A DNA stretch of 64,000 nucleotides from Evansella vedderi. GTDB lineage: Bacteria > Bacillota > Bacilli > Bacillales > Salisediminibacteriaceae. The notes beneath the pieces were generated by a model. The model did no database searches. It was given only the letters and a program-made list of their open reading frames with translations, and was not told the origin of the DNA. Each line of letters starts with the position of its first letter. Positions within the stretch are counted from its first letter, which is position 1. A program made the position numbers and the translations under genes. The stretch lies in NCBI RefSeq assembly GCF_030813435.1, contig NZ_JAUSUG010000014.1, forward strand, positions 1-64,000, read 5' to 3'. This document shows, in pieces, positions 30,301-43,723 of the stretch.

Positions 30301-30997
30301 AATTGAAGGTACAGTTACTGATATTAAAGAGGTAAACGAGAAAAAAGAAATTGTTGTCCAAGGGGCCATTGAAACAAGAAATTATGTGGCACCTTATGGA
30401 GCAAGGTTAAAGGTAGAAGTAGGGCAAAATGTAAGTCCTGGCCAAGAGTTGACAGAAGGTTCCATTGACCCGAAAGAACTTCTTACCGTTTCTGGTGTTC
30501 AAGGTGTTCAAGAGTATTTACTCCGAGAAGTACAAAAGGTTTACCGTATGCAAGGGGTAGAAATTGGTGATAAGCACGTTGAGGTAATGGTACGTCAAAT
30601 GATGCGAAAAATTCGTGTTCTTGATGCAGGAGATACGGAAGTACTCCCAGGATCACTTATTGAAGTTCATCAGTTTAACGAAGCAAACCGCGATATATTA
30701 TTGCGTGGTGGGTTACCTGCGACAGGAAGACCTGTATTATTGGGTATTACAAAAGCATCTCTTGAAACAGATTCCTTCTTATCGGCAGCATCCTTCCAAG
30801 AAACAACTCGTGTTCTTACGGATGCAGCAATTAAAGGGAAGAAGGATGAGCTTGTAGGCCTTAAGGAAAATGTAATTATTGGTAAACTGGTTCCTGCGGG
30901 TACAGGAATGCAACGTTACCGACAAATGGCTCCTTCGCAAACAGAGGAGACGGAAACAGACGACTTTATTTTAGAAGAAGCTACTGTACAAGAATAA
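27383..30997 (+). CDS. rpoC: RNA polymerase beta' subunit
   Basis: 1204 residues. The active-site [12 protein letters not shown], whose three Asp bind Mg2+, lies at about 448-459. The first zinc site is [20 protein letters not shown] near 60-80 and the second is [13 protein letters not shown] in the C-terminal half. The trigger-loop region [19 protein letters not shown] is intact. The start is TTG at 27383 with AAAGGGAGG upstream, as in B. subtilis; the more upstream in-frame ATG at 27356 is not supported. Confidence 0.98.
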   Translation: MIDVNNFEYMKIGLASPDKIRSWSRGEVKKPETINYRTLKPEKDGLFCERIFGPTKDWECHCGKYKRVRYKGVVCDRCGVEVTRAKVRRERMGHIELAAPVSHIWYFKGIPSRMGLVLDMSPRSLEEVIYFASYVVTDTGDTPLELKQLLSEKEYRTYRDKYGRGFTAQMGAEAIRKLLQDIDLDKEVGILKEELVTAQGQRRTRAIKRLEVLEAFRNSGNYPDWMILDVLPVIPPELRPMVQLDGGRFATSDLNDLYRRVINRNNRLKRLLDLGAPNIIVQNEKRMLQEAVDALIDNGRRGRPVTGPGNRPLKSLSHMLKGKQGRFRQNLLGKRVDYSGRSVIVVGPHLKMYQCGLPKEMALELFKPFVMKELVSRGLAHNIKSAKRKVERVQPEVWDVLEQVIREHPVLLNRAPTLHRLGIQAFEPTLVEGRAIKLHPLVCTAYNADFDGDQMAVHVPLSAEAQAESRLLMLAAQNILNPKDGKPVVTPSQDMVLGNYYLTLERKGAVGEGNIYKDPNEALTAYRCGYVHLHTRIAIPVSSLGKKNFKEEHQGKLLLTSVGKIIFNEILPESFPYMNEPSRANLEVETPDKYIVPMTTNVKEEFEKRDVVLPFKKGFLGDIIAEVFKKFKVSETSIMLDKMKDLGFHYSTKAGITVGVADIVVLEEKKEILEEADIKVERILKQFRRGLITEEERYDKVIEVWSSAKDLIQEKLMGTLDRTNPIFMMSDSGARGNASNFTQLAGMRGLMANPSGRIIELPIKSSFREGLTVLEYFISTHGARKGLADTALKTADSGYLTRRLVDVAQDVIVREDDCGTDRGLHVEAIREGNEVIEPLFDRLVGRVAFQTVYHPETNEVLVSRNEQISEDVAKVIEDSGIESVVIRSVFTCDTKHGVCKGCYGRNLATGSDVEVGEAVGIIAAQSIGEPGTQLTMRTFHTGGVAGDDITQGLPRIQELFEARNPKGQAVISEIEGTVTDIKEVNEKKEIVVQGAIETRNYVAPYGARLKVEVGQNVSPGQELTEGSIDPKELLTVSGVQGVQEYLLREVQKVYRMQGVEIGDKHVEVMVRQMMRKIRVLDAGDTEVLPGSLIEVHQFNEANRDILLRGGLPATGRPVLLGITKASLETDSFLSAASFQETTRVLTDAAIKGKKDELVGLKENVIIGKLVPAGTGMQRYRQMAPSQTEETETDDFILEEATVQE

Positions 30998-31011
30998 TTT
31001 TTGAAAAAATG

Positions 31012-31040
31012 TTGACACAGGAGTTTCATGGTGGTACTAT
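31012..31040 (+). promoter_or_regulatory. Sigma-A promoter of the str operon
   Basis: TTGACA (31012-31017), 17 bases, TACTAT (31035-31040). It lies 15 bases after the rpoC stop and drives ybxF-rpsL-rpsG-fusA-tuf. Confidence 0.82.
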
Positions 31041-31081
31041 ATTTGAGTGTGCCAAATACCTGATGCTTTGGAGGATGAAAA

Positions 31082-31330
31082 ATGTCTTATGAAAAAGTAG
31101 TGCAGGCAACGGAAAAAATAGTGGGCACGAAACAGACACTTAAAGCACTGGAAGATAAGCAGGTTAAAGAAATCATCGTTGCAGCGGATGCTGATCCGAA
31201 AGTGATTTCCAAGGTACTGTCGCTAGCTGAAAAGCTGAATGTCCCTCATTCAGAGGTTGACTCGATGCGCAAACTTGGTAAAGCTTGTGGAATAGAAGTA
31301 GCTGCCGCTACAGTCGCGATTAAAAAGTAA
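31082..31330 (+). CDS. ybxF: L7Ae-family K-turn RNA-binding protein (YbxF)
   Basis: 82 residues with the L7Ae/L30e fold. B. subtilis YbxF binds kink-turn RNA and associates with ribosomes. [19 protein letters not shown] and the later [13 protein letters not shown] are the family RNA-binding signature. It is the first gene of the str operon. TTTGGAGGATG is the ribosome site. Confidence 0.92.
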   Translation: MSYEKVVQATEKIVGTKQTLKALEDKQVKEIIVAADADPKVISKVLSLAEKLNVPHSEVDSMRKLGKACGIEVAAATVAIKK

Positions 31331-31335
31331 AAAAG

Positions 31336-31370
31336 GTTTTTGTCACCAGGGTTAACCTGTTGGCAAAAAC
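31336..31370 (+). other. Long hairpin between ybxF and rpsL
   Basis: 15 bases (31336-31350) pair with 31356-31370 with a single mismatch and a 5-base loop GTTAA. The tail TTTCCTTTT is a broken T-run, so it may act as a leaky terminator that sets the ybxF to rpsL ratio, or as a processing site. Confidence 0.65.
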
Positions 31371-31427
31371 TTTCCTTTTACACATTTATGAACCACCTGG
31401 ACCAGTGGGCTTACTCATTGTTGATAA

Positions 31428-31856
<429 letters not shown>

Positions 31857-31932
31857 TTCAAATAAAAATTATGTTGCAGCTTAATTAATAGTTGTAAACA
31901 TAGTCTATTATTCCTTGAAAGGAGGGAAACTG

Positions 31933-32403
31933 ATGCCTCGTAAAGGACCTGTACCTCGTAGAGATGTATTACCTGATCCAATTTATAATTCAAAATTAGT
32001 AACTCGTTTGATTAACCGCATCATGATTGATGGAAAAAGAGGTGTTGCTCAAACGATCCTATATAAAGCTTTTGAATTAGTACAAGAACGTACTGGTAAC
32101 GATCCACAAGAAGTTTTTGAACAAGCGTTGAAAAACATCATGCCAGTTCTTGAAGTTAAAGCTCGTCGTGTTGGTGGTGCAAACTATCAAGTACCTATCG
32201 AAGTTAAGCCTGAGCGTCGTACGACTTTAGGACTTCGTTGGTTAGTAAGTTACGCACGTCTTCGTGGTGAGAAAACAATGGAAGAGCGTTTAGCGAATGA
32301 AATCATGGATGCAGCAAACAACACTGGTGCTGCTGTGAAGAAGCGTGAAGACACTCACCGTATGGCGGAAGCAAACAAAGCATTCGCTCACTATCGTTGG
32401 TAA
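31933..32403 (+). CDS. rpsG: Ribosomal protein S7
   Basis: 156 residues, the primary assembly protein of the 30S head. The family motif [14 protein letters not shown] is at the N-terminus and FAHYRW at the end. The start ATG follows AAAGGAGGG. An in-frame ATG 18 bases upstream overlaps that site and is not used. Confidence 0.98.
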   Translation: MPRKGPVPRRDVLPDPIYNSKLVTRLINRIMIDGKRGVAQTILYKAFELVQERTGNDPQEVFEQALKNIMPVLEVKARRVGGANYQVPIEVKPERRTTLGLRWLVSYARLRGEKTMEERLANEIMDAANNTGAAVKKREDTHRMAEANKAFAHYRW

Positions 32404-32543
32404 AATTAATAACCGATGTAACTATGTTGCATTTGGCTTAATATAAATTTCTAGGGTCCAGTCTTTGGGAGGAAACTTCCTTTGACTGAAATACCCTGAC
32501 ACATACTAACAATCACATCATTATATGGAAGGAGAAATTACCA

Positions 32544-34622
32544 ATGGCAAGAGAATTCTCCTTAGAAAAAACTCGTAATATTGGTATCATGGCTCACATT
32601 GATGCTGGTAAAACAACAACAACTGAACGAGTTCTTTTCTACACAGGGCGTATTCATAAAATCGGTGAAACCCATGAAGGTGCTTCTCAGATGGACTGGA
32701 TGGAGCAAGAGCAAGAGCGTGGGATAACAATTACGTCCGCTGCAACAACTGCACAATGGAAGGAACATCGAGTAAATATTATCGATACTCCTGGACACGT
32801 AGACTTTACAGTAGAAGTAGAACGTTCATTACGTGTATTAGATGGAGCAGTGGCAGTACTAGACGCACAATCTGGTGTAGAACCACAAACAGAAACTGTT
32901 TGGCGTCAAGCGACAACTTATGGTGTTCCAAGGGTCGTTTTTGTAAATAAAATGGACAAAATTGGTGCAGATTTCATCTACTCTTTAGGAACATTGCATG
33001 ATCGTCTTGGAGCTAATGCTCATGCAATTCAGCTGCCTATCGGTGCTGAAGATGAGTTCAACGGGATCATTGACCTTGTTGAAATGAAAGCATATTTCTA
33101 TGAAGACGATTTAGGAACACGGACGGAAGCTCGTGAAATTCCTGAAGAGTACAAGGCACAAGCAGAAGAGTACCATGACAAGCTTGTGGAAGCAGTATCT
33201 GAGTTAGATGAAGAATTAATGATGAAGTATCTTGAAGGAGAAGAGATTACAGTTTCTGAACTGAAAGCTGCTATTCGTAAAGGTACAATCGACGTAGAAT
33301 TCTATCCAGTAATTTGTGGATCTGCTTTTAAAAATAAAGGTGTTCAATTAATGTTGGACGCTGTTATTGATTACTTACCAGCTCCTACTGATGTACCAGC
33401 TATTAGAGGTACGTTACCTGACTCAGAAGAAGAAGTACTTCGTCGTTCCAGCGATGATGAGCCATTTTCTGCTCTAGCTTTCAAAGTTATGACAGACCCA
33501 TTCGTAGGGAAATTAACTTTCTTCCGAGTATACTCTGGTACAGTTAATTCTGGTTCGTACGTACAAAACTCTACTAAAGGTAAGCGTGAGCGTATGGGAC
33601 GTATCCTTCAAATGCACGCAAACCACCGTGAAGAGATTGCAACAGTTTATGCTGGGGACATCGCTGCAGGTGTTGGTTTGAAGGAAACGACTACAGGGGA
33701 TACACTTTGTGACGAAAAGAATCTAGTTATTCTTGAGTCTATGCAATTCCCTGAGCCGGTAATCTCATTATCTGTTGAGCCTAAATCAAAGGCTGACCAA
33801 GATAAAATGGGTATGGCCCTTGCAAAGCTGGCTGAAGAGGACCCTACATTCCGTACACATACGGATGAAGAAACAGGGCAAACAATTATCGCAGGTATGG
33901 GTGAGCTTCACTTAGATATTATCGTTGACCGTATGAAGCGTGAGTTTAAAGTAGAAGCAAACGTTGGTGCGCCACAAGTATCTTATCGTGAGACAATTCG
34001 CCAAGCTGCGAAGTGTGAAGGTAAATTTGTACGTCAATCTGGTGGTCGTGGACAATATGGTCACGTTTGGATTGAATTCTCTCCAAATGAAGAGGGTGCA
34101 GGCTTTGAATTCGAAGATGCGGTAGTCGGAGGGGTTGTTCCTCGTGAATATATCGGTTCCGTAAAAGCTGGTTTAGAAGATGCATTAGATAATGGACTTC
34201 TTGCTGGTTTCCCAATCATCGACATTAAAGCTAAACTCTTCGATGGTTCTTACCACGATGTTGACTCAAACGAAATGGCGTTTAAAATTGCTGCATCTAT
34301 GGCATTGAAAGCAGCTAAGACAAAGTGTAACCCTGTAATTCTTGAGCCTGTTATGAAGGTGGAAGTAGTAATTCCAGAAGAATACATGGGTGACATCATG
34401 GGTGACATTACTTCCCGTCGTGGACGTGTAGAAGGTATGGATTCCCGTGGTAACGCACAAATCGTTAAAGCGATGGTGCCACTTGCAGAGATGTTTGGTT
34501 ACGCAACATCTCTACGTTCTAACACGCAAGGACGTGGACAGTACACAATGCACTTTGACCACTATGAAGAAGTACCAAAGAGCATTGCTGAAGAAATTGT
34601 TAAGAAAAACGCTGGTCAATAA
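32544..34622 (+). CDS. fusA: Elongation factor G
   Basis: A 692-residue GTPase that drives translocation. G1 is AHIDAGKTT (17-25), G3 is DTPGHVDF, G4 is NKMDK. Domains II-V follow at the usual length, with [16 protein letters not shown] in domain IV. Only one EF-G gene is visible and its sequence is the main housekeeping type. The 140-base gap to rpsG has no obvious promoter. Confidence 0.98.
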   Translation: MAREFSLEKTRNIGIMAHIDAGKTTTTERVLFYTGRIHKIGETHEGASQMDWMEQEQERGITITSAATTAQWKEHRVNIIDTPGHVDFTVEVERSLRVLDGAVAVLDAQSGVEPQTETVWRQATTYGVPRVVFVNKMDKIGADFIYSLGTLHDRLGANAHAIQLPIGAEDEFNGIIDLVEMKAYFYEDDLGTRTEAREIPEEYKAQAEEYHDKLVEAVSELDEELMMKYLEGEEITVSELKAAIRKGTIDVEFYPVICGSAFKNKGVQLMLDAVIDYLPAPTDVPAIRGTLPDSEEEVLRRSSDDEPFSALAFKVMTDPFVGKLTFFRVYSGTVNSGSYVQNSTKGKRERMGRILQMHANHREEIATVYAGDIAAGVGLKETTTGDTLCDEKNLVILESMQFPEPVISLSVEPKSKADQDKMGMALAKLAEEDPTFRTHTDEETGQTIIAGMGELHLDIIVDRMKREFKVEANVGAPQVSYRETIRQAAKCEGKFVRQSGGRGQYGHVWIEFSPNEEGAGFEFEDAVVGGVVPREYIGSVKAGLEDALDNGLLAGFPIIDIKAKLFDGSYHDVDSNEMAFKIAASMALKAAKTKCNPVILEPVMKVEVVIPEEYMGDIMGDITSRRGRVEGMDSRGNAQIVKAMVPLAEMFGYATSLRSNTQGRGQYTMHFDHYEEVPKSIAEEIVKKNAGQ

Positions 34623-34749
34623 TAGACAAATATTGTCTAACAGCTAATTTTGTTGTAAGCTAAGGAAGGTAATAAGGACAAACTGTTCATTTACCTTTCT
34701 TCTCAAATAATAAATTAAAACTTTTTCTCAAAATAAGGAGGAATTAAAC

Positions 34750-35940
34750 ATGGCTAAGGAAAAATTTGACCGTTCCAAGACGCATGCCAACATTGGTACG
34801 ATTGGACACGTTGACCATGGTAAAACAACTTTAACTGCTGCTATCACTCACGTACTTCACAAGAAGTCCGGTAAAGGTGTAGCAATGAACTACGATCAAA
34901 TCGACGGTGCTCCAGAAGAGCGCGAGCGTGGAATCACAATCTCAACTGCACACGTTGAGTATGAAACTGACTCTCGTCACTATGCACACGTTGACTGCCC
35001 AGGACACGCTGACTATGTTAAAAACATGATCACGGGTGCTGCACAAATGGACGGAGCTATCTTAGTGGTATCTGCTGCTGACGGCCCAATGCCACAAACT
35101 CGTGAGCACATCTTACTTTCTCGTCAAGTAGGTGTACCATATATCGTTGTATTCTTAAACAAAGTTGACATGGTAGACGACGAAGAACTACTTGAATTAG
35201 TAGAAATGGAAGTACGTGACCTTCTTTCTGAGTACGACTTCCCTGGTGATGACATTCCTGTAATCGCTGGTTCTGCTCTTAAAGCTCTTGAAGGTGACGA
35301 GCAATACGTTAACAAAATCTATGAATTAATGGACGCTGTTGACAGCTATATCCCAACTCCAGAGCGTGACAAAGATAAGCCATTCATGATGCCAGTTGAG
35401 GACGTATTCTCCATCACTGGTCGTGGTACTGTTGCTACTGGACGTGTTGAGCGTGGACAATTAAACGTTGGTGACGAAGTTGCTATCATCGGTTTAACTG
35501 ACGAAGCTAAGAAAACTACTGTTACTGGTGTTGAAATGTTCCGTAAGCTTCTTGACTATGCAGAAGCTGGAGACAACATTGGTGCATTACTTCGTGGTGT
35601 ATCTCGTGATGAGATCAACCGTGGTCAAGTACTTGCTAAGCCAGGTACAATCACTCCACACACTAAGTTCAAAGCTGAAGTATACGTTCTTTCAAAAGAA
35701 GAGGGTGGACGTCACACTCCATTCTTCACAAACTACCGTCCTCAGTTCTACTTCCGTACAACTGACGTAACTGGTATTTGCCAACTTCCAGAAGGTGTTG
35801 AGATGGTAATGCCTGGTGACAACGTAGAAATGACTGTTGAGCTAATCGCTCCAATCGCTATCGAAGAAGGTACTAAGTTCTCTATCCGTGAAGGTGGACG
35901 TACTGTAGGTGCCGGCGTTGTTGCTTCAATCCAAGAGTAA
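34750..35940 (+). CDS. tuf: Elongation factor Tu
   Basis: 396 residues. It delivers aminoacyl-tRNA to the ribosome. GHVDHGKTT (18-26), the T-rich switch [14 protein letters not shown] and NKVDMVDD are the G motifs. Codon use is the most biased in the window. AAGGAGG precedes the ATG. It is the last gene of the str operon; a strong terminator follows, so rpsJ must have its own promoter. Confidence 0.98.
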   Translation: MAKEKFDRSKTHANIGTIGHVDHGKTTLTAAITHVLHKKSGKGVAMNYDQIDGAPEERERGITISTAHVEYETDSRHYAHVDCPGHADYVKNMITGAAQMDGAILVVSAADGPMPQTREHILLSRQVGVPYIVVFLNKVDMVDDEELLELVEMEVRDLLSEYDFPGDDIPVIAGSALKALEGDEQYVNKIYELMDAVDSYIPTPERDKDKPFMMPVEDVFSITGRGTVATGRVERGQLNVGDEVAIIGLTDEAKKTTVTGVEMFRKLLDYAEAGDNIGALLRGVSRDEINRGQVLAKPGTITPHTKFKAEVYVLSKEEGGRHTPFFTNYRPQFYFRTTDVTGICQLPEGVEMVMPGDNVEMTVELIAPIAIEEGTKFSIREGGRTVGAGVVASIQE

Positions 35941-35959
35941 TAAATACTAGATATATATG

Positions 35960-35995
35960 AAAAATGCTTCGGGATATGTCCCGGAGCATTTTTTT
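35960..35995 (+). terminator. Terminator of the str operon
   Basis: A 14-bp stem (35961-35974 with 35979-35992; one G-T pair), 4-base loop, and a run of T. Confidence 0.93.
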
Positions 35996-36041
35996 CGTGG
36001 ATAAAACTAGTTTGAATTGTCGTGGGTGTAGTAGAATTCGA

Positions 36042-36131
36042 GTCTAAAATGTGAATACGGCGGGTAAAGTACTCATTTTCGCGGGTAAACTGTTTTTATC
36101 AGCGGGTAAAACTAACGGGATGGCGGGTAAA
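36042..36131 (+). repeat. 21-bp phased array 1: four GCGGGTAAA units
   Basis: GCGGGTAAA occurs at 36060, 36081, 36102 and 36123, with start-to-start distances of exactly 21, 21 and 21 bases. The 12-base spacers differ in sequence. The 18 bases before the first unit (36042-36059, GTCTAAAATGTGAATACG) resemble the 18 before array 2. It lies between the tuf terminator and the NERD gene. Downstream, 36132-36273 is AT-rich; TATAAT at 36178-36183 could be a -10 box but has no good -35. Confidence 0.92.
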
Positions 36132-36290
36132 ATTATTCTCGATAATGTGGTTTCACTTTTAATAATTTTTATAACCTTATAATTCCATTGATATTTCATT
36201 ATTTCGACACAATTTTTAAATGATTAAAAAGGATTTAAGAGCGGATTAAACGAAATTTATTAAAAAAATATATAAAGGAGTGTTTATGAA

Positions 36291-37271
36291 GTGAACTCAA
36301 TTAAAAAACCTTGTACAAAGTCTCTAAAAATGAAAAAACTAGAGGCGGCAATAAGAAGACTCCCACCGAATTATCCTAAGTTACCATTATTAGAGCAACA
36401 GTTAGGGAAGTGTAACGCAGGATATAAGGGGGAGAAAACAGTTGAGTATTATTTAAAATTCATTAATGATTATCATTTGCGAATTTTTCACGACATAAGA
36501 CTAAAAGATAAAAAAGGTGATGCATTTCAAATGGACTGCTTCTTATTATCCTCAGAAATACCTATTATCCTCGAAATAAAATACATCTCTGGTCTCATTC
36601 AATTTGATCCCATTTTCAATCAAATGATTAGAACGTTAAATGGAGAAAGAGAAACATTTTCCAATCCCATTACTCAAGTTGAATTGCAAAAGAAACGCCT
36701 CATTCAATGGTTAGTTGATAAGAAAGTACCCACGAACCCTCATGTTGAAACTCTCGTAGTATTCACAAATCCCTATGCTATTTTAGAAACGGACCCTGAT
36801 TACTATGAAGCAATAAATAAAGTTATTCAGTGTCCAGAGCTCCCGGAAAAACTAGAAGCGATGTATAGAAGGAATCAGCAAAGTTTCTATACAGAAAAGG
36901 AGCTAAATAAAATAGAAAGGCTTCTTTTAAGAAGCCACACCCCAGAAGAGTATAGTGTACTAGAAAAATTTGATATACCGCAATCCCATATCATTAAGGG
37001 CGTTTACTGCAAAGAATGCCACTCATTTCAGGTGAGAAGACAAAGTAGGAAATGGGTATGTACAAACTGTGGAACTAAAACCAAAGATGCTCACCTTAAA
37101 TCTCTGGAGGACTACACGTTACTGTACGGACCCAAAATAACAAACAGACAGTTGAGAGATTTTTTACAACTTCCTTCCGAAAATATAGCTCAAAAAATAC
37201 TAGCATCAATGGAACTACCCTATATTGGGTCATACCGTAATAGAGTTTATTACCTTCCTCTTGATGAATAA
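36291..37271 (+). CDS. NERD-domain nuclease-like protein with zinc ribbon
   Basis: A 326-residue protein of unknown function. The N-terminal half is a NERD (nuclease-related) domain of the PD-(D/E)xK fold: E48 in YKGEKTVEYYL, D82 in QMDCFLL and E95-I-K97 in ILEIKYISG supply the expected catalytic set. A zinc ribbon follows (C240, C243, C257, C260). The last 58 residues look like a small helical, possibly winged-helix, module. DNA binding and cleavage are inferences from the family. The start is GTG, 10 bases after AAAGGAG; a two-codon frame ATG-AAG-TGA (36286-36294) overlaps it. The insert separates tuf from rpsJ and is flanked by phased repeats on both sides. Confidence 0.85.
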   Translation: MNSIKKPCTKSLKMKKLEAAIRRLPPNYPKLPLLEQQLGKCNAGYKGEKTVEYYLKFINDYHLRIFHDIRLKDKKGDAFQMDCFLLSSEIPIILEIKYISGLIQFDPIFNQMIRTLNGERETFSNPITQVELQKKRLIQWLVDKKVPTNPHVETLVVFTNPYAILETDPDYYEAINKVIQCPELPEKLEAMYRRNQQSFYTEKELNKIERLLLRSHTPEEYSVLEKFDIPQSHIIKGVYCKECHSFQVRRQSRKWVCTNCGTKTKDAHLKSLEDYTLLYGPKITNRQLRDFLQLPSENIAQKILASMELPYIGSYRNRVYYLPLDE

Positions 37272-37409
37272 ATACAATGTGCATAACTTCTATAATAAAC
37301 AATTCCTATATAGATTATTTAAAATGAGAAATTACAGAGTTTTTTTATCTTATGATGTTTTATAAAAGTGTTAGCTTGTTTATAATGCTATTGTAATGGA
37401 TGGATTTGT

Positions 37410-38162
<753 letters not shown>

Positions 38163-38198
38163 TAAATGAAACTTAAATGATAATAGGAGGTGTGACTC

Positions 38199-38831
38199 AT
38201 GGCCAAAGGAATCTTAGGAAGAAAACTAGGTATGACTCAAATTTTTGCTGAAAATGGTGAAGTTGTTCCTGTAACAGTTATCGAAGCTACTCCAAACGTT
38301 GTTCTACAAAAGAAGACAACTGAAGGAGAAGGGTATGAAGCTATCCAGCTTGGTGTTTCAGACTTAAAAGAAAGTCTACAAAACAAGCCAGCAAAAGGGC
38401 ATGCAGAAAAAGCGAAGACAACCCCTAAGCGCTTCGTAAAGGAATTCCGTGATATAAATGCTGCGGAATATGAAATTGGTCAAGAAGTCAAAGTAGATAC
38501 ATTTGCAGTAGGAGATATCGTTGATGTAACTGGTCAATCAAAAGGGAAAGGTTTCGCTGGTGCTATTAAGCGTCATAACCAATCTCGTGGACCAATGTCT
38601 CACGGTTCTCGTTACCACCGTCGTCCTGGTTCAATGGGTCCAGTTGACCCTAACCACGTACGTAAGGGTAAATTATTACCTGGACGAATGGGCGGAGAGC
38701 AAGTGACTATTCAAAACTTAGAAATCGTTCGTGTAGATACAGAGCGCAACATTCTATTAGTAAAAGGAAATGTTCCTGGAGCTAAGAAGAGCTACGTAAC
38801 AGTAAAAACTGCAATTAAAGCAGCTGAATAA
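38199..38831 (+). CDS. rplC: Ribosomal protein L3
   Basis: 210 residues, an early assembly protein near the peptidyl-transferase centre. [15 protein letters not shown] is the conserved loop region. In Bacillus L3 also stimulates Mini-RNase III, encoded by mrnC at 16178. ATAGGAGGTG before the ATG. Confidence 0.98.
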   Translation: MAKGILGRKLGMTQIFAENGEVVPVTVIEATPNVVLQKKTTEGEGYEAIQLGVSDLKESLQNKPAKGHAEKAKTTPKRFVKEFRDINAAEYEIGQEVKVDTFAVGDIVDVTGQSKGKGFAGAIKRHNQSRGPMSHGSRYHRRPGSMGPVDPNHVRKGKLLPGRMGGEQVTIQNLEIVRVDTERNILLVKGNVPGAKKSYVTVKTAIKAAE

Positions 38832-38857
38832 GATCGATAAAGAAAGGAGGAGCCCAG

Positions 38858-39481
38858 ATGCCTAAAGTTACTTTGTACAATCAAACTGGCTCTCAAGTAG
38901 GCGATATTGAGCTTTCAGATAGTGTTTTTGGAATTGAACCTAATGAAAGTGTTCTATATGACGCTGTTGTGATGCAACAAGCATCTCAAAGACAAGGTAC
39001 ACATGCTACAAAAGGTCGTTCTGATGTTCGCGGTGGCGGACGCAAACCTTGGAGACAAAAGGGAACTGGTCGTGCACGACAAGGATCGATCCGTTCACCA
39101 CAATGGGTTGGTGGTGGAGTAGTATTCGGACCACAACCACGCAGCTATGCATACAAATTACCAAAAAAACAACGTCGTTTGGCGTTAAAATCTGCTCTTT
39201 CTTCTAAGGTGAACGCAGAAGAAATTAGAGTAGTAGATGTATTAAACTTCGATGCTCCAAAAACGAAAGAAATGTTATCAGTTCTTAACGGTCTTTCAGT
39301 GGAGAAAAAAGCACTAGTAGTTACTGCAGACTACAACGACGCAGTTGCATTATCTGCTCGTAACATCCCTGGTGTAAAATTCGTCACTGCTGACGGTGTA
39401 AACGTACTAGACATACTAAACTACGACAACCTAGTAATTACACAAGACGCTGTGAAAAAGGTAGAGGAGGTGCTTGCATAA
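38858..39481 (+). CDS. rplD: Ribosomal protein L4
   Basis: 207 residues. The extended loop [19 protein letters not shown] lines the exit tunnel, where macrolide-resistance changes occur; no change stands out. AAAGGAGG before ATG. The stop overlaps the first base of rplW. Confidence 0.98.
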   Translation: MPKVTLYNQTGSQVGDIELSDSVFGIEPNESVLYDAVVMQQASQRQGTHATKGRSDVRGGGRKPWRQKGTGRARQGSIRSPQWVGGGVVFGPQPRSYAYKLPKKQRRLALKSALSSKVNAEEIRVVDVLNFDAPKTKEMLSVLNGLSVEKKALVVTADYNDAVALSARNIPGVKFVTADGVNVLDILNYDNLVITQDAVKKVEEVLA

Positions 39482-39771
39482 TGGCAGATGCACGTGATGT
39501 TATTAAGCGCCCCGTGATTACTGAACGTTCTACAGATCTTATGGCAGAGCAAAAGTATACTTTTGAAGTAGACCCTCGTGCTAACAAGACTGAAATTAAG
39601 AATGCAGTGGAAGAAATTTTTGGCGTTAAAGTAGCTAGCGTTAACACAATGAACTACAAAGGTAAGTTCAAGCGTTTCGGTCGCTACACAGGCTACACTA
39701 GCAAGCGCAAGAAAGCCATTGTACAACTTACACCAGACAGCAAAGAATTAGAATTCTTTGAAGGTGTTTAA
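39481..39771 (+). CDS. rplW: Ribosomal protein L23
   Basis: 96 residues, at the tunnel exit, a docking site for SRP and trigger factor. [17 protein letters not shown] at the N-terminus is typical. It overlaps rplD by one base (TAATG), with GGAGGTG inside the end of rplD as ribosome site. Confidence 0.98.
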   Translation: MADARDVIKRPVITERSTDLMAEQKYTFEVDPRANKTEIKNAVEEIFGVKVASVNTMNYKGKFKRFGRYTGYTSKRKKAIVQLTPDSKELEFFEGV

Positions 39772-39799
39772 TAAGTTTTAGTGAAAGGAGGAAACAAAC

Positions 39800-40630
39800 A
39801 TGCCTATCAAAAAGTATAAACCAACCAGTAATGGTCGTCGCGGTATGACTACATTAGATTTCAGTGAAATTACAACGGATAAGCCGGAAAAATCCCTTTT
39901 GGAACCTTCAAAAAGAAAGGGCGGTCGTAATAACCAAGGTAAATTGACTGTACGTCACCAAGGTGGTGGACACAAGCGTCAATACCGTGTAATCGACTTT
40001 AAGCGTGATAAAGATGGAATTCCAGGACGCGTTGCTACGATCGAATATGATCCAAACCGTTCTGCCAATATCGCTCTAATCAACTATGTTGATGGAGAGA
40101 AAAGATATATTTTAGCACCTAAAGGTATCCAAGTTGGCATGGAGATCATGTCTGGTAAAGATGCCGATATTAAAGTAGGTAACGCATTACAATTAAAAGA
40201 TATCCCAGTTGGTACAGTAATCCACAATATTGAGTTAAGACCTGGTAAAGGTGGACAGCTTGTACGTTCTGCTGGTGCGGAAGCTCAATTATTAGGTAAA
40301 GAAGGAGATTACGTATTAGTACGTTTACGCTCTGGAGAAACTCGCCTGATCTTAGCTACTTGCCGTGCATCTATCGGTCAAGTTGGTAATGTTGAGCACG
40401 AACTAGTGAACATTGGTAAAGCTGGTCGTTCTCGCTGGTTAGGTAAGCGTCCGACAGTTCGTGGTTCCGTAATGAACCCTAACGATCACCCACACGGTGG
40501 TGGTGAAGGACGTGCCCCAATCGGACGTAAGTCTCCAATGTCACCATGGGGTAAACCAACACTTGGATTTAAAACTCGTAAGAAAAACAAAGACACGGAT
40601 AAATATATTGTGCGTCGTCGCAAAAAATAA
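39800..40630 (+). CDS. rplB: Ribosomal protein L2
   Basis: 276 residues, needed for subunit joining and peptidyl transfer. The C-terminal [19 protein letters not shown] motif includes the essential histidine. GAAAGGAGG before ATG. It is followed by a hairpin-containing gap before rpsS. Confidence 0.98.
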   Translation: MPIKKYKPTSNGRRGMTTLDFSEITTDKPEKSLLEPSKRKGGRNNQGKLTVRHQGGGHKRQYRVIDFKRDKDGIPGRVATIEYDPNRSANIALINYVDGEKRYILAPKGIQVGMEIMSGKDADIKVGNALQLKDIPVGTVIHNIELRPGKGGQLVRSAGAEAQLLGKEGDYVLVRLRSGETRLILATCRASIGQVGNVEHELVNIGKAGRSRWLGKRPTVRGSVMNPNDHPHGGGEGRAPIGRKSPMSPWGKPTLGFKTRKKNKDTDKYIVRRRKK

Positions 40631-40633
40631 CGG

Positions 40634-40675
40634 GATTGTGCTACGGTTCTCAAGGAGAAGAACCGTAGGTCAATC
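40634..40675 (+). other. Hairpin between rplB and rpsS
   Basis: CTACGGTTCT (40641-40650) pairs perfectly with AGAACCGTAG (40659-40668), and GATTG (40634-40638) with CAATC (40671-40675). The structure sits just before the rpsS ribosome site at 40680. No T-run. Confidence 0.65.
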
Positions 40676-40693
40676 GCGAAGGGAGGTACAATC

Positions 40694-40966
40694 ATGGGTC
40701 GTAGCTTAAAAAAAGGACCTTTTGTCGATGATCATTTAATGAAGAAAGTAGAAGCAATGGGCGAAGACAGAAGAGTAATTAAAACTTGGTCTCGTCGTTC
40801 AACAATTTTCCCAGAGTTCATCGGACATACAATTGCCGTATACGACGGTCGTAAACACGTACCAGTTTACATTTCTGAAGATATGGTTGGACATAAGCTT
40901 GGTGAATTCGCGCCTACAAGAACTTATAAAGGCCATGCTGCAGACGATAAGAAAACACGACGTTAA
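40694..40966 (+). CDS. rpsS: Ribosomal protein S19
   Basis: 90 residues, in the 30S head near S13. [17 protein letters not shown] opens the protein and [18 protein letters not shown] ends it. The ATG follows GGGAGGT, directly after a hairpin that could influence its translation. Confidence 0.98.
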   Translation: MGRSLKKGPFVDDHLMKKVEAMGEDRRVIKTWSRRSTIFPEFIGHTIAVYDGRKHVPVYISEDMVGHKLGEFAPTRTYKGHAADDKKTRR

Positions 40967-40987
40967 TAAAGAGGGGAGGTACTTTCC

Positions 40988-41329
40988 ATGGAAGCAAAAG
41001 CAGTTGCAAAACAAGTGCGTATTGCTCCTCGTAAAGTTCGCCTAGTGGTTGACTTAATTCGCGGAAAAGGTGTTGGAGAAGCAATTTCTATCTTACGCCA
41101 TACGCCGAAAAAAGCATCTCCAGTAGTTGAGAAGTTATTAAACTCAGCTATTGCGAACGCAGAGCATAACTATGAAATGGAACCTGACAATCTAGTTGTC
41201 AGCAAAGTATATGTAGACGAAGGTGTTACATTAAAAAGATTTCGTCCACGTGCAATGGGACGTGCAAGCAGAATCAATAAAAGAACTAGCCATATTACAT
41301 TAGTTCTAACTGAGAAGAAGGAGGGATAA
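40988..41329 (+). CDS. rplV: Ribosomal protein L22
   Basis: 113 residues. It spans the 50S and reaches the exit tunnel; the loop [19 protein letters not shown] near the C-terminus is the macrolide-sensitive hairpin. GGGGAGG before ATG. It is two bases from rpsC. Confidence 0.98.
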   Translation: MEAKAVAKQVRIAPRKVRLVVDLIRGKGVGEAISILRHTPKKASPVVEKLLNSAIANAEHNYEMEPDNLVVSKVYVDEGVTLKRFRPRAMGRASRINKRTSHITLVLTEKKEG

Positions 41330-41331
41330 GT

Positions 41332-42621
<1,290 letters not shown>

Positions 42622-42642
42622 TCCTGAGAGGAGGCTTGCACA

Positions 42643-42906
42643 GTGACTGAACGTAATAATCGCAAGACGTATACTGGTCGTGTTGTATCTGACAAGATGG
42701 ACAAAACCATTACGGTTCTTGTAGAAACGTATAAAATGCACCCGCTCTACGGAAAGCGTGTTAAATACTCTAAGAAGTTTAAAGCTCATGATGAGAATAA
42801 CACAGCGAAGCTAAATGATATCGTACGTATCATGGAAACTCGTCCATTATCTAAGGATAAGCGTTTCCGTTTAGTAGAAGTGGTAGAAGAAGCTGTAATT
42901 ATTTAA
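42643..42906 (+). CDS. rpsQ: Ribosomal protein S17
   Basis: 87 residues, OB-fold. [19 protein letters not shown] is the family start. GTG start with GAGAGGAGG upstream. Confidence 0.97.
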   Translation: MTERNNRKTYTGRVVSDKMDKTITVLVETYKMHPLYGKRVKYSKKFKAHDENNTAKLNDIVRIMETRPLSKDKRFRLVEVVEEAVII

Positions 42907-42948
42907 GAAGTTTACGTTTGCTTACCTGAAGGGAGGTAAAGAAATACT

Positions 42949-43317
42949 ATGATTCAACAAGAAAGCCGATTAAAAGTAGCTGACAACTCAGGAGCTCGTG
43001 AAGTACTTTGTATTAAAGTTCTTGGCGGTACAGGTCGTAAAACTGCGAACGTAGGAGACATTATTGTCTGTTCTGTGAAGCAAGCAACACCTGGGGGCGT
43101 TGTCAAGAAGGGTGACGTTGTACGCGCGGTAATCGTACGTACTAAGAGTGGTGTTCGCCGTCCAGACGGTTCTTATATTAAATTTGATGAGAATGCTGCA
43201 GTTATAGTACGGGATGATAAGAGCCCACGTGGAACTCGTATCTTCGGACCAGTTGCACGTGAACTACGTGACAATCAGTTTATGAAGATCGTATCTTTAG
43301 CTCCTGAAGTACTTTAA
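42949..43317 (+). CDS. rplN: Ribosomal protein L14
   Basis: 122 residues, at the inter-subunit bridge, also the docking site of Rsf[20 protein letters not shown] and KRGDVV-type loop ([13 protein letters not shown]) are intact. GGGAGGT before the ATG. Confidence 0.98.
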   Translation: MIQQESRLKVADNSGAREVLCIKVLGGTGRKTANVGDIIVCSVKQATPGGVVKKGDVVRAVIVRTKSGVRRPDGSYIKFDENAAVIVRDDKSPRGTRIFGPVARELRDNQFMKIVSLAPEVL

Positions 43318-43367
43318 TTTTTATAAATAAATGAACGGGAAAATTTAGGTGTTAAGGAGGTGCCCTT

Positions 43368-43694
43368 ATGTCTCAACCGAAATTGCATGTCAAAAAAGGA
43401 GATACTGTTAAAGTTATCTCTGGAAAAGACAAAGGCAAGGAAGGTAAAATCCTTGAAGCATACCCAAGTCAATCACGCGTACTTGTGGAAGGTGTTAATA
43501 TGGTTCACAAACATGCGAAACCATCTCAAGCCAACCCACAAGGTGGAATTGTTAATCAAGAAGCGCCAATTCACGCTTCTAACGTGATGCCAATTGACCC
43601 AAAAACGAACGAACCAACTCGTATCGGGTATAAAGTGGAGAACGGGAAAAAAGTAAGAATCGCAAAAAAATCTGGCGAAGTTTTGGATAAGTAA
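43368..43694 (+). CDS. rplX: Ribosomal protein L24
   Basis: 108 residues with an N-terminal KOW motif ([19 protein letters not shown]). It starts 50S assembly. The N-terminus is five residues longer than in B. subtilis (MSQPK added). The ATG has TTAAGGAGGTG upstream, so the longer form is the likely one. Confidence 0.97.
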   Translation: MSQPKLHVKKGDTVKVISGKDKGKEGKILEAYPSQSRVLVEGVNMVHKHAKPSQANPQGGIVNQEAPIHASNVMPIDPKTNEPTRIGYKVENGKKVRIAKKSGEVLDK

Positions 43695-43723
43695 TAGCCA
43701 GGTGCTGAAGGGAGGTTTACTCA

